A stretch of DNA of 64,000 bases from NCBI GenBank assembly GCA_013530545.1, contig SPVA01000043.1, positions 1-64,000 of the forward strand, given 5' to 3'. Position numbers and translations under genes: made by a program. This document shows, one piece after another, positions 20,022 to 28,545 of this stretch (positions are counted from its first letter, which is position 1; every line of letters begins with the position of its first letter). Under the pieces are notes generated by a model. The model was not told the DNA's origin, made no database searches, and saw nothing but the letters and a program-made list of their open reading frames with translations. This DNA comes from Acinetobacter lwoffii. Its GTDB lineage: Bacteria; Pseudomonadota; Gammaproteobacteria; Pseudomonadales; Moraxellaceae.

Positions 20022-20270
20022 TTATTTAGAGGACTCCCCTCTCATACTTATTGCATTAAAAGTTTTGATGAATACAGTCGCTAAATTCGTATAAGACAAT
20101 GTTGACAGTGAGTCTGGATGCCAAGTTTTATACCATTCAATATTCAAAGCATTTCCTAAACGAGCACGCCAAAAAATTTCACACTCGTATGAACGCCATC
20201 TAATTTGTGGTGGTGACATATCTTCTTCTAAACACGAATAAAACAGATCGAATAATTCATCAAAGTTCAT
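20022..20270 (-). CDS. Small phage protein of unknown function
   Basis: The 82-aa reading starts at an ATG preceded by AGGTG; a longer frame to 20348 lacks a ribosome-binding site. The product is acidic and aromatic-rich (MNFDELFDLFYSCLEEDM at the start) with no motif I recognise. It is the gene nearest attL. Confidence 0.5.
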   Translation of the reverse strand: MNFDELFDLFYSCLEEDMSPPQIRWRSYECEIFWRARLGNALNIEWYKTWHPDSLSTLSYTNLATVFIKTFNAISMRGESSK

Positions 20271-20414
20271 AGCATCACACCTGGTATGTAGTACAGAAAA
20301 TATATCAGATGTAGAGATCACACACATATATATGACAGCAATGGCCAACGTTTGAATTTCGCATTTTAAATGTGGAATTTGTTTTTTTGAAAATTTCAGG
20401 TGAGAAAAAAAAGA

Positions 20415-20691
20415 GGTTAGAAAAGTTAGAAAATTATAAAACAGTATTTAGATTATTGATTTATATAGATTAATTACAAATTTAAAAAGGTTAGAAAATG
20501 GTTAGATTACGGTTAGTTCTAACCTCTAAAAATGGTTAGAAGTTCTAACCTTTTATATTATTGTTTTATATAAATATTTTAACTTTTATAACTTTTTTCT
20601 AACCACTTCTAACCTTTATATGGTTAGAAATTAAATTAATAAATATCAGATACTTAAATATTAAAAACCTTTCATTTTACTGTTTCTAACC
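20415..20691. repeat. Cluster of GGTTAGAA / TTCTAACC octamers, candidate origin or multi-site operator
   Basis: Exact GGTTAGAA occurs at 20415, 20489, 20534 and 20622; exact TTCTAACC at 20517, 20543, 20597, 20607 and 20684. Near copies lie at 20424, 20500 and 20511. Two pairs form perfect palindromes (20511-20524 and 20534-20550), and 20597-20614 is a direct pair with a 10-bp period. The sequence between copies is almost pure A+T. No ORF covers it. Confidence 0.8.
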
Positions 20692-20948
20692 TTTTTTAAG
20701 CACTATTGATTGAGTTGATGGAACTTTTGATAAATCGAAAGTTGTAGGCATTCATAGAATCCCTGTTGAATTATGTAGAACTGTTTTTTTGGCATTCGGC
20801 TGTGTCATGCACCGCTACTGCTGTGGCTTAGAAGGCTATTGGTCAGGGTCACAAATCTGTTGAATATTCGACACATTTACTGGGCAGGTGAGGTGGGGGG
20901 TCAACCGCCCGGCTTGAACCGGATTCTGTAGTTTTAGAAACTTTGGCC
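20692..20948. other. Non-coding segment left of the spanin genes
   Basis: No gene with a start codon and ribosome-binding site is seen. One 49-codon open stretch (20714-20863) lacks any early ATG, GTG or TTG. A 15-base string at 20729-20743 also occurs, inverted, in the repressor control region at 47522-47536. Confidence 0.5.
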
Positions 20949-20952
20949 AAAA

Positions 20953-20979
20953 AAAAGCCCTCACACATGGAGGACTTTT
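20953..20979 (-). terminator. Terminator of the leftward P-Q-spanin operon
   Basis: AAAAGCCCTC and GAGGACTTTT pair with one mismatch that becomes a G-U pair in the leftward transcript, which then runs into a T tract. It lies 22 bp past the spanin stop codon. Confidence 0.8.
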
Positions 20980-21000
20980 ATTTTCGTGTAAATACTGTGA

Positions 21001-21507
21001 TTAGCTTTGTTTATCTGGCTTCACCTGCTGTGGCCATGCCTGGTCTAATCGTTCTGCATCAATTGCGTGTCCATCAGCTGCTGCTGCGATTGCTCCACCA
21101 CGGTCTGCCATTGTTTTGAGTACGAAGTTGCAGGTCTTTCCATATTCAACGATGGCTTCATGGGTACCTGAGGACAAACGTTTGTTTGTATCACTGATCT
21201 GCTTTGACAACCGGTCAACAGCCAAAGCACTGTCACTGGCAGCAGCCAACGCAACTTGTAAGTTTTTATTTGCATTTCGTTCTGACTCCAAAAGTTCTTG
21301 CGACCATGCCTGCTCTACTTCATGCACTTCATTGGCACGTTGCGATGCAAGCAAATCACGTTGTGTTTCAGCTAAAGTTTTTTGTGATTCGAGTAAATCA
21401 ATTTGATGTGACTTACTTGTGCAGCTGGTGACTGAAAATGCCAAAGCGATGGCCAAGGCAGCCATCACGATGAATTTCCAATTTTTAATTGCCAAAGCAA
21501 TATTCAT
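21001..21507 (-). CDS. Inner-membrane spanin (Rz-like)
   Basis: The 168-aa protein has one N-terminal membrane anchor (about residues 12-30) followed by a long charged, coiled-coil-prone periplasmic region (LLESQKTLAETQRDLLASQ and beyond), the build of an i-spanin that disrupts the outer membrane in the last step of lysis. A second gene with a lipobox is nested in another frame, which strongly supports this. Its ATG overlaps the stop of the portal gene (TAATG), so it is translated as the third gene of the leftward late operon, whereas P2 keeps spanins in the lysis cassette. Confidence 0.8.
   Translation of the reverse strand: MNIALAIKNWKFIVMAALAIALAFSVTSCTSKSHQIDLLESQKTLAETQRDLLASQRANEVHEVEQAWSQELLESERNANKNLQVALAAASDSALAVDRLSKQISDTNKRLSSGTHEAIVEYGKTCNFVLKTMADRGGAIAAAADGHAIDAERLDQAWPQQVKPDKQS
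21045..21275 (-). CDS. Outer-membrane spanin lipoprotein (Rz1-like), nested in the Rz gene
   Basis: The 76-aa product starts with a basic signal peptide and a lipobox LLTGC (cysteine at residue 22), giving a mature lipoprotein of about 55 residues with several prolines. It lies entirely inside the Rz-like gene in a different frame of the same strand, the classic Rz/Rz1 nested layout. No clear Shine-Dalgarno is visible, so translation is likely coupled to Rz. Confidence 0.75.
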   Translation of the reverse strand: MQIKTYKLRWLLPVTVLWLLTGCQSRSVIQTNVCPQVPMKPSLNMERPATSYSKQWQTVVEQSQQQLMDTQLMQND

Positions 21508-22502
21508 TATTGTTTTTCCTGTTTGAATTGAAGTTGATGAAACTCTTTGAAGCGGATGATCTGATCACCTGCCCATTCGTTTACTGTGTTGGCGAATAAA
21601 TTTTGAAGTGGAACAATTTCGGAATACCAATATGCTTCGCGTGCTTCACTGATAGATCCGAAGCCACCTGCATTGGATGGAATGATTCCGAGAAGTTGTG
21701 GCGGTGTACGTTGGGATGCAAGAACGTCATCACGTGTGACGTTTTTAATATTTAAGAATTCATCTTTGGCAGCCAATTCACTGATTGGAATCAGTTGCAA
21801 GCCGTCCTTTTTCCCATTTGGTGCATGTAGAAATAAATTGCGGAAGTTACCTGGACCACGAGAATCTTTCATTGCTTGTTTCAAAGCATCCACATCTGCA
21901 TCATCTACACCAGGATCAGTCATATATAGGATGAAGCCGGCATGAGATCCGTTGTTATAATATTTGCGACGAAATAAAGTGGCTGACTCATTGAGCCACA
22001 TGGACTGAAGTGCCGCGATATATTCAGGCGTTCCATAAATTTCTTGATCGACATCAATGCCCTTGATATGGCAAACGGTACCAGGTTTAAAAATGTGTTC
22101 TTCAAAACCATTCAGCAGCTGCAGAAATTCATTCGAGTTTTTCATGCGTCTGGTGTACTTGGCCATGAGTCCATCATAGTGATGTGGATCATTCAAACGA
22201 TTGTCGATCCGTTGCAAATAGCCGTTGCCAAATACCAAGTAGTCAAAAGCTATTCGTTCAAATTCAGATGAACTAATCAATTTATTTGGCGTGAATGAAG
22301 ACACCAGTTGATTCTTTTTATAAAACACTGCAGTCGACAAATAAGGCATTGCCTTAAAGGATTTTGCCAAAGCATTCATACTGATATGTGGTTCGTAATA
22401 ATTGCCACACAGCCATGTTTCATAAAACTGTGATAAGTCACGGCCATTCATCACCGGTTCTGCATCACCGAATGTAAATGCCTGCACTTTGCTGTCGGAC
22501 AT
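21507..22502 (-). CDS. Q: Portal protein (P2 gpQ, PBSX-type)
   Basis: The 331-aa protein matches the PBSX/P2 portal family: MNALAKSFKAMPYLSTAVFYKKN near the start (seen as the conserved H-x-S-x-L core), GNGYLQRIDN, and late RTPPQLLGIIPSNAGGFGS. Twelve copies form the head vertex through which DNA enters. Its start overlaps the terminase stop by one base and its own stop overlaps the spanin start. Confidence 0.93.
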   Translation of the reverse strand: MSDSKVQAFTFGDAEPVMNGRDLSQFYETWLCGNYYEPHISMNALAKSFKAMPYLSTAVFYKKNQLVSSFTPNKLISSSEFERIAFDYLVFGNGYLQRIDNRLNDPHHYDGLMAKYTRRMKNSNEFLQLLNGFEEHIFKPGTVCHIKGIDVDQEIYGTPEYIAALQSMWLNESATLFRRKYYNNGSHAGFILYMTDPGVDDADVDALKQAMKDSRGPGNFRNLFLHAPNGKKDGLQLIPISELAAKDEFLNIKNVTRDDVLASQRTPPQLLGIIPSNAGGFGSISEAREAYWYSEIVPLQNLFANTVNEWAGDQIIRFKEFHQLQFKQEKQ

Positions 22503-24310
22503 TAGTAAATCTCCATAGAGGATTTCTTAGTTTTTGTTTGGTCATCAAGGGTCAAAGGCTCATTTGCGAAGGCATGGAAAATGGCAAAAGCCAAATCAGC
22601 ATGACCAATATTTTCTGCACGTGATGCTTCAAATGTCATTTGTCTTTGTGAAGCCGTCAGTGTTTTACGAATCGCCATAATCGACATGGCCACATCTGTG
22701 GATCCAGCATCAAATTCAAAGCGTCCTTTGTTGATCACATCCATGGCTTTTATGACCAATTGTGTTTTGACATCAACGCTATAATTGAAGGTCGTTAGAT
22801 TCGGGAAGAATTCAAGAACGAGTTGAGCAACACCAGTACCCATACCAGATTTATCTAAACCAATATATTTGACGTTATATTTCGTCGTTAATTTCTTGAT
22901 GTATTGCGCTTGGCTGGCAAAGTCCATGCCTTTGAACTGATGATGTTCAAGCAAACGGAATTTAGGATAATCAGGTTCAGGTGGTGCAATGACCACAAGC
23001 CCTGCACTGTCGCCACTTTCTGCTGGATCGTATCCAATCCAAACTGGTTTATTACCAAATGGACGAAGTGCCAATGGCTTAAAATCTTTGGACCATACTT
23101 CCCATGAATCGACCATACACGGCTGAATGATGGACAGTGGAAAGACACTATGACCATCATCGACAAATTCACACATATATAAATTGGCGAATTCTTCAGG
23201 ACTATTTTCAGCAATCAATTCATCAATATCGAATAGATCACAGCCTTGGCGTTCAGCATCCTGAATATTGACGATATGTCGCCACATTTTGTCGCCACAC
23301 AAAGCACCGTCTCTTAATTTTGCGTGACTGGTGTCGATATCAATTCGATTTTCTTTGCTGCGACCTTTATTGAAGGCATCCCCTGTCCAGAATGCATAGG
23401 CTTCATGCGTTTTACTGGATGGCGTGGAGAAATACGTTTTTTTGTACTGCTTTTGGGCAGCCATTGCCGATGCCACTTTTTTCAGTGTCGCAAAGCCATG
23501 CACCCAAAAGAATTCGTCAAAATACAAATCGCCATGGTATGACTGTGCTGTTTTTGCATTGGTACCCAAGAAGATCAGCTGAACAGTATTGCCACATGGA
23601 AGCGTGATTGAAATCGGATCGCCTTGCAGATCCACTTCAATGGATTGCATGACAAAGTTTTTAATATAAGTTTTAAAGCCATGCGCCTGGGCTTTTGATG
23701 CCGACAAGAAAATTTGATTTCGACCAGTAGTGACAGCTTTGATCAATGCTTCACGTGCAAAATAGAATGTTGCGCCGATCTGACGTGATTTTAATAATGC
23801 ACGGTTACGTTGTTCGCGTGCACGGTACCAAACCTTTTGATACTCAAATAAACCTTCATCAAAGTCTTCAAGAAGTTTTTCAACTTGTTCTTCAGTCAGT
23901 GCATTTGGTTGTTTCGGCTTACGTGGTCCAGCATTTCGATTTTTTAGTTTTGGATTCAGATCGGTTTCATTGCCACCATCAGAATATTTATCGATTCGTG
24001 CCATGCGCTCCATCTGACGCATGAGCAAATCAATTTCTTTGTAATCACCAGGTGTTTTTTTCTCAAGAATAATCAGTTTGATCAATTGAGCAGTTAAGGC
24101 TTCACCGACTCGACCAACAGGTGCATCTTTATCCCATTCATCACGTGTTTTCCAAGCATGAACATTTTTATCAGGTTCATCGATGTGATCTGCAATCGAG
24201 CTGATTCGCCACCCCATCCAATACAAAAATTTTGCTAGAAGGCGTTTATCAAAGGTCAGATTTTGTGGGGTATTAAGTGCATTATCCATTGGCTCATTAA
24301 GCCAATACAT
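22502..24310 (-). CDS. P: Terminase large subunit, ATPase/nuclease (P2 gpP)
   Basis: The 602-aa packaging motor has an N-terminal helix-turn-helix region (FLYWMGWRISSIADHI), an ATPase with the SRQIGATFYFAREAL Walker A-like loop and LYFDEFFWV Walker B, and a C-terminal RNase H-type nuclease opening with GYDPAESGDSAGLVV. No Shine-Dalgarno precedes the ATG at 24310; the in-frame ATG at 24289 is an alternative, and would fit better if transcription from the neighbouring late-promoter box starts near 24299. Confidence 0.94.
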   Translation of the reverse strand: MYWLNEPMDNALNTPQNLTFDKRLLAKFLYWMGWRISSIADHIDEPDKNVHAWKTRDEWDKDAPVGRVGEALTAQLIKLIILEKKTPGDYKEIDLLMRQMERMARIDKYSDGGNETDLNPKLKNRNAGPRKPKQPNALTEEQVEKLLEDFDEGLFEYQKVWYRAREQRNRALLKSRQIGATFYFAREALIKAVTTGRNQIFLSASKAQAHGFKTYIKNFVMQSIEVDLQGDPISITLPCGNTVQLIFLGTNAKTAQSYHGDLYFDEFFWVHGFATLKKVASAMAAQKQYKKTYFSTPSSKTHEAYAFWTGDAFNKGRSKENRIDIDTSHAKLRDGALCGDKMWRHIVNIQDAERQGCDLFDIDELIAENSPEEFANLYMCEFVDDGHSVFPLSIIQPCMVDSWEVWSKDFKPLALRPFGNKPVWIGYDPAESGDSAGLVVIAPPEPDYPKFRLLEHHQFKGMDFASQAQYIKKLTTKYNVKYIGLDKSGMGTGVAQLVLEFFPNLTTFNYSVDVKTQLVIKAMDVINKGRFEFDAGSTDVAMSIMAIRKTLTASQRQMTFEASRAENIGHADLAFAIFHAFANEPLTLDDQTKTKKSSMEIY

Positions 24311-24334
24311 TAGTTTTTATTCATTGCACTGATA

Positions 24335-24356
24335 TTGTGAAATAGTGTTTATACAA
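24335..24356. promoter_or_regulatory. Late-promoter activator box 1 (between P and O)
   Basis: TTGTGAAA-TAGT-GTTTATACAA. The same box, with only the central four bases changed, precedes V and FI. It lies between the divergent P-Q and O operons, where P2 has its divergent late promoters. The outer TTGT/ACAA is palindromic, like the known TGT/ACA sites of Ogr-type activators. Confidence 0.85.
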
Positions 24357-24447
24357 CCCACTTAGATTGAATGTTCAGGCTGTTCTTCCGATTCTGCTAA
24401 CTACTTTAAATAGATTTTATCTATCGACATAGACACAGGATTCAGAA

Positions 24448-25275
24448 ATGAAGAAATCCAAATTTTTCCGTGTTGCTGTTGCTGGATCCACGACTGATGG
24501 TCGAGTGATTGAAGCGACATGGATTCAACAAATGGCTGACAGCTACGATCCAAATACATACACAGCTTTAGGCAATCTTGAGCACTACCGTGGTTTTTCA
24601 CCAAGTTCTGAATTTGGCACGTATGCAAAGGTCACTGCCCTAAAAGCTGAAGAAGTAGAAATCAACGGTACCAAAAAACTTGCTTTATTTGCCCAAGTTG
24701 ATGCTTTCGATCAATTAATCCAACTTCACGATGCTGGTCAGAAATTATTTACTTCAATTGAGGTAAATCCAAATTTTGCTGATACCGGCAAAGCATATTT
24801 GGTCGGTTTAGCATTTACTGACACCCCTGCTTCATTAGGTACGCAAATCATGGAATTTGCAGCACAAAAGCCTGAAGCAAACCCATTTGTCGGTCGTAAA
24901 CAAGATGCAGCGAACTTGTTTACTGCAGCTGAAGAAGCATCAATCGAATTCGAAGACGGCCAAGAAGCCCCAGCAAAGGGTCTGTTTTCTAAAGTTTTGG
25001 ATTGGTTGAAGCCACAACAAGAAGAACAAGACAATAAAAATAAAGACCAATTCAAAGAAGTATCTGACTCACTTGAAGCGATTGCCAAAACGTTTGGTGA
25101 AAGTCAGACCAAGTTGCAAAAGGTCGAAACTGAGTTTTCGGAACTTAAAACTAAGCATTCTAAATTGGAAAAAGACTTCACTGATCTTAAAGCCAAATTA
25201 GAAGGTGAAGAAAATCCAGGTACACCACCGGCACCTGAAAACACTGGCAACTTCTCTGAACAAATCGAGTGCTAA
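24448..25275 (+). CDS. O: Capsid scaffolding protease (P2 gpO)
   Basis: The 275-aa protein combines an N-terminal serine protease with a C-terminal coiled-coil scaffold. Candidate catalytic residues are the His in NLEHYRG (about 49) and the Ser in DTPASLGTQIM (about 130). The tail from about 195 is highly charged and helical. P2 gpO directs shell assembly and cleaves capsid proteins. First gene of the rightward O-to-S operon. Confidence 0.92.
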   Translation: MKKSKFFRVAVAGSTTDGRVIEATWIQQMADSYDPNTYTALGNLEHYRGFSPSSEFGTYAKVTALKAEEVEINGTKKLALFAQVDAFDQLIQLHDAGQKLFTSIEVNPNFADTGKAYLVGLAFTDTPASLGTQIMEFAAQKPEANPFVGRKQDAANLFTAAEEASIEFEDGQEAPAKGLFSKVLDWLKPQQEEQDNKNKDQFKEVSDSLEAIAKTFGESQTKLQKVETEFSELKTKHSKLEKDFTDLKAKLEGEENPGTPPAPENTGNFSEQIEC

Positions 25276-25327
25276 TAGTTTAATCACTGTTAGCAGTCCA
25301 TAAATATTGCTTATAAGCGAGAAAAAA

Positions 25328-26317
25328 ATGCGTAACGATACACGTAAAAAATTCAATCATAGTTTGGCAAAAGTTGCTGAACTCAACGGTGTTGAATCGG
25401 CTCAGGTGCAATTTACAGTAGCACCTGCACCAGCTCAAAAAATGGAAGAAAAAATTCAGGCTTCAAGCGAATTTCTTCAAAAAATTAATATCATTCCTGT
25501 TGATGCCCAAACTGGTGAAGCGATTGGTTTATCTGTCAATTCAACGATTGCAGCACGTACCGACACATCAGGAAATGGTGAACGTACACCAACCGATCCA
25601 ACCGGTTTTGGTGTAGATAAATACGAATGCAAACAAACTGATTTCGATGTAGCAATCACTTATGCCAAACTTGATGCTTGGGCACCGTTTGCTGACTTCC
25701 ATCAACGTTGGACCAATGCCGTTGCCAAAGCCATCGGCCTAGATCGCATCATGATTGGTTTCAACGGTACCTCTGCTGCTGCAACCACGAACCGTTCTAC
25801 AAATCCAAAATTACAGGATGTGAACATTGGTTGGTTACAAAAAATCCGTACCAATGCAGCTGAACGTGTAATGACTGGCAAAGTGATTGGCCCTGCTGGT
25901 GATTATAAAAACCTAGATGCCTTGGTGGTTGATGCAGTCAATGAATTGATTGATGAAGTCCATCAAGATGATACGGATCTCGTCGTGATCTGTGGTCGTT
26001 CACTGTTGGCAGACAAAAACTTCCCTATCGTGAATGACGCTTCAGACAATACCAATGTATTGGCTGGTCAAGTTTTATTAAGCCAAAAACAAATTGGTGG
26101 TTTACCTGCAGCACGTGTACCACATTTCCCTGACAATGCGCTTTTGATTACGTCTTTTGACAACCTGTCAATCTATTATCAAAAAGATGCAAAACGTCGT
26201 TACATCCAAGAAAAACCAAGCAAAAACCGCATTGAAGATTATCAATCTTCAAATGAAGCGTATGTGATCGAAGCATACGAAAAAGTGGCATTGGTTGAAG
26301 GCATCACAATCGAATAA
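25328..26317 (+). CDS. N: Major capsid protein (P2 gpN)
   Basis: The 329-aa protein starts MRNDTRKKFN, as P2-type capsid precursors do, and includes the conserved TSGNGERTPTDPTGF and QKDAKRRYIQEKPSKNRIEDYQS-type segment near the end (core NRIEDYQSSNEAYVIE). The ATG at 25328 follows AGCGAGAA; the longer frame from 25307 would begin inside that ribosome-binding site. Confidence 0.95.
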   Translation: MRNDTRKKFNHSLAKVAELNGVESAQVQFTVAPAPAQKMEEKIQASSEFLQKINIIPVDAQTGEAIGLSVNSTIAARTDTSGNGERTPTDPTGFGVDKYECKQTDFDVAITYAKLDAWAPFADFHQRWTNAVAKAIGLDRIMIGFNGTSAAATTNRSTNPKLQDVNIGWLQKIRTNAAERVMTGKVIGPAGDYKNLDALVVDAVNELIDEVHQDDTDLVVICGRSLLADKNFPIVNDASDNTNVLAGQVLLSQKQIGGLPAARVPHFPDNALLITSFDNLSIYYQKDAKRRYIQEKPSKNRIEDYQSSNEAYVIEAYEKVALVEGITIE

Positions 26318-26327
26318 TAGGTGATTT

Positions 26328-27074
26328 ATGTTGAGTCCAGCTCGACGACATCGCCTTCAAGTCTTGGCAGCAAAAGAAGCTGCCAAGGCTGATGAATTTG
26401 GTGGTGTACGTCCAGACGCAAGCGTCTACCAATTACAACTGACCGAACTGAAAAATGACATTCATGTTTTACGTTCAATTCAGTCACAAGAAAAACGTGC
26501 TGAAGCGAAAAAAGAACTGATTCCAAAGCATATGCCTTATGTGTTGGGTGTGGTTCAGTCAGGTGCAAAAGTTGAACAGGATGAAGTGATCACAACCATC
26601 ATGCTGTGGTGCTTTGACTGTGGTCTATTCAATCAAGGTTTAAGCCTTGCTGAATATGCTTTGCAAAATGAGCTAAAAATGCCTGACTCATTTAGTCGCA
26701 GTACTGCAAGTATTGTTGCTGAAGAAATTGGTAATGCAGCACACAAAACCTATCAGGATGGCCAAGTATTTAAACTTGATGTTCTTGAAAAAGCGGATCA
26801 ACTGACTGCCAACCATGATATGCACGACCAGATCCGTGCCAAATTATATCTGGCAATTGGTCGGACTTTCTTGCAGTTAGACCGTGGATCCGAAGCAGTA
26901 GCATTTATCAAAATGGCGATTGCAAAAAATGAAAACTGTGGCGGTAAAACAGATCTTAAAAAAGCTGAAAAGCTCTACAAAGAACAATTACAAAATTCAC
27001 CTGAACCCATGCTGAATGCAGATGGTTCACAGGTCGTCGATGACCAAGGCAACTTGCAATTTCATCCGACGTAA
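26328..27074 (+). CDS. M: Terminase small subunit / endonuclease (P2 gpM)
   Basis: The 248-aa protein begins with the typical SPARRHRLQVLAAKEA and is rich in helices. It should recognise cos and work with gpP to cut and package DNA. A hairpin with GCCCC/GGGGC arms follows the stop (27080-27103) but has no T run. Confidence 0.9.
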   Translation: MLSPARRHRLQVLAAKEAAKADEFGGVRPDASVYQLQLTELKNDIHVLRSIQSQEKRAEAKKELIPKHMPYVLGVVQSGAKVEQDEVITTIMLWCFDCGLFNQGLSLAEYALQNELKMPDSFSRSTASIVAEEIGNAAHKTYQDGQVFKLDVLEKADQLTANHDMHDQIRAKLYLAIGRTFLQLDRGSEAVAFIKMAIAKNENCGGKTDLKKAEKLYKEQLQNSPEPMLNADGSQVVDDQGNLQFHPT

Positions 27075-27171
27075 CGAGTGCCCCGCGCCAACCGAGGGGC
27101 AGAATTGACGATGTAATGACATTTTTATGTGTAATTACAAACTCAATTCTCCACCCCTCAACTAATTGAGA

Positions 27172-27642
27172 ATGACAATGACCGGACTAATTGCAAACGG
27201 CAACCGCAACAATGAAGATGTTGTCATCACCAGTGAAGAATTCTTTCCTGAAATTTCTTCAAAAGCCATTCGTGAAAAATTGCGCTTTGATAGTAGTGTC
27301 ACCAATGAGCGTTTAATCCCTGCCATCGAATCAGCCATCATTGAAGTGAATGATCAACTTGAATCTCTCACATCAAAAGCAGCCACACTTGCCCAAATCA
27401 GCACAAAAACCATTACTTCAGGTACCACCACAAAACCGATTACTGAAGTTTTATATTTCCGTGCCGTTGCTGCAGCTGTTGGTGCTGAACTGAATGAACA
27501 ATATCGCGCTTATGACACCACAAATAATGGTGGCCAAAAAGCTGATGAATTGACACCAACCATTGATGACTATCGTCGTGATCTGCGCTTTGCCATTCGT
27601 GATTTAAAAAAAATTCGTCGTTTGAATGTGGAGCTGGTCTAA
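27172..27642 (+). CDS. L: Head completion/stabilisation protein (P2 gpL)
   Basis: The 156-aa protein matches the gpL family, which closes the filled head at the portal. It ends DLRFAIRDLKKIRRLNVELV and contains VLYFRAVAAAVGAELNEQYRAYDTT. The ATG at 27172 or the one two codons later is preferred to the TTG at 27166. Confidence 0.88.
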   Translation: MTMTGLIANGNRNNEDVVITSEEFFPEISSKAIREKLRFDSSVTNERLIPAIESAIIEVNDQLESLTSKAATLAQISTKTITSGTTTKPITEVLYFRAVAAAVGAELNEQYRAYDTTNNGGQKADELTPTIDDYRRDLRFAIRDLKKIRRLNVELV

Positions 27643-27852
27643 ATGAAAACTGTTTATGCCCTTCAAGATGACACGGTTGACGCTATTTGTTGGCGCAATT
27701 ATGGACGTTCATCTGGTGTGGTCGAAGCAGTACTTGAAGCCAATCCACATCTGTCTGCATTTGGTCCATTTCTTCCGATGGGTACCAAGGTTCAGTTACC
27801 AGAAATTCAAACCCAACAAAATAAAACGCAAAGCATTCAGCTTTGGGACTGA
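27643..27852 (+). CDS. X: Tail protein X (P2 gpX)
   Basis: This 69-aa protein has the LysM-like gpX pattern: a DDTVDAICWRNYG repeat-type opening, an AVLEANPHLSAFGPFLPMG core and a VQLPEI end. It helps assemble the tail tip. The ATG follows the stop of gpL directly. Confidence 0.92.
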   Translation: MKTVYALQDDTVDAICWRNYGRSSGVVEAVLEANPHLSAFGPFLPMGTKVQLPEIQTQQNKTQSIQLWD

Positions 27853-27862
27853 GAACAAAAAT

Positions 27863-28255
27863 ATGGCTGAACCAACCACATCAACCACTGTCGCAATTAC
27901 CGCTTCTGCAGGATTGGTATCACTCCTTCCATTCGTGAATGGTGATGCACTGTTTGGTGCCGTAATTGGTGCAGCATTTTTAGCATTTACCCAAGAGTCA
28001 CTGAGCTATGGAAAACGTATTTTTTCTCTCATGTTATCCGTTGCCCTGGGCTATGCCTTAGCACCTGAAATTTCCAATCGTACAGGTATAAACAGTCACA
28101 CGGTGATCGCTTGTTTCACCAGTATGTTTGCTTTACCGGTATTGGTCAAAGTCATGACGTGGGTCAATAAATCCACCCTGACAGAAATATTCAATACCAC
28201 CTCAAAGTTCTTTTCTGCCCTGTCCAATACCTTTGGAAAGGAGAATAAAAAATGA
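27863..28255 (+). CDS. Putative holin, first of two membrane lysis proteins
   Basis: The 130-aa protein has three hydrophobic segments (about 15-40, 45-75 and 85-115) and a charged C-terminus. It lies directly between gpX and the endolysin, where P2 places holin gpY, and overlaps the next membrane gene. Which of the two is holin and which antiholin is not decided by sequence. Confidence 0.7.
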   Translation: MAEPTTSTTVAITASAGLVSLLPFVNGDALFGAVIGAAFLAFTQESLSYGKRIFSLMLSVALGYALAPEISNRTGINSHTVIACFTSMFALPVLVKVMTWVNKSTLTEIFNTTSKFFSALSNTFGKENKK

Positions 28256-28545
28256 TGCAACTTATGTTGTCGCCATTGGCGCAAACTATTTTTTCAATCA
28301 TTGCCGTGCTTTGTTATGTGGCATGTGCATTTCGTATTTTATGTTTTGACCGCCTTCATCTGCAGTCATGTTCGTTACGATTATTCGCAACTGTTTTAAT
28401 TGGTGCATTCCTGGCACAAAGCATTCACATCATTTTCATCAAGGATCCAGTCACGATATGGGATTCAATTCTTGCTGTATTCCTATTGATCTTTATTTTT
28501 CGCAGTAAAGGCAATGTCGTTTCAATGTTACGGAGCACCCGATGA
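28252..28545 (+). CDS. Phage holin-family membrane protein, second of pair
   Basis: The 97-aa protein has three membrane helices (about 8-30, 38-60 and 66-86) and resembles the phage holin 3 family. It overlaps the upstream holin candidate by 4 bp and the endolysin by 4 bp, so the three are translationally coupled. Confidence 0.7.
   Translation: MMQLMLSPLAQTIFSIIAVLCYVACAFRILCFDRLHLQSCSLRLFATVLIGAFLAQSIHIIFIKDPVTIWDSILAVFLLIFIFRSKGNVVSMLRSTR

Noticed and set aside
20401-20700. CRISPR array
   Set aside because: The repeated unit is only 8 bp, in both orientations and with irregular spacing; there are no cas genes.
20905-20930. tRNA-like TTCAAG arm on the minus strand (CCGG-TTCAAG-CCGG)
   Set aside because: Only a 4-bp stem with a 6-base loop; no acceptor, D or anticodon arms can be drawn around it.
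27080-27103. Terminator after gpM (GCCCC/GGGGC hairpin)
   Set aside because: No T run follows and the genes on both sides belong to one late operon.
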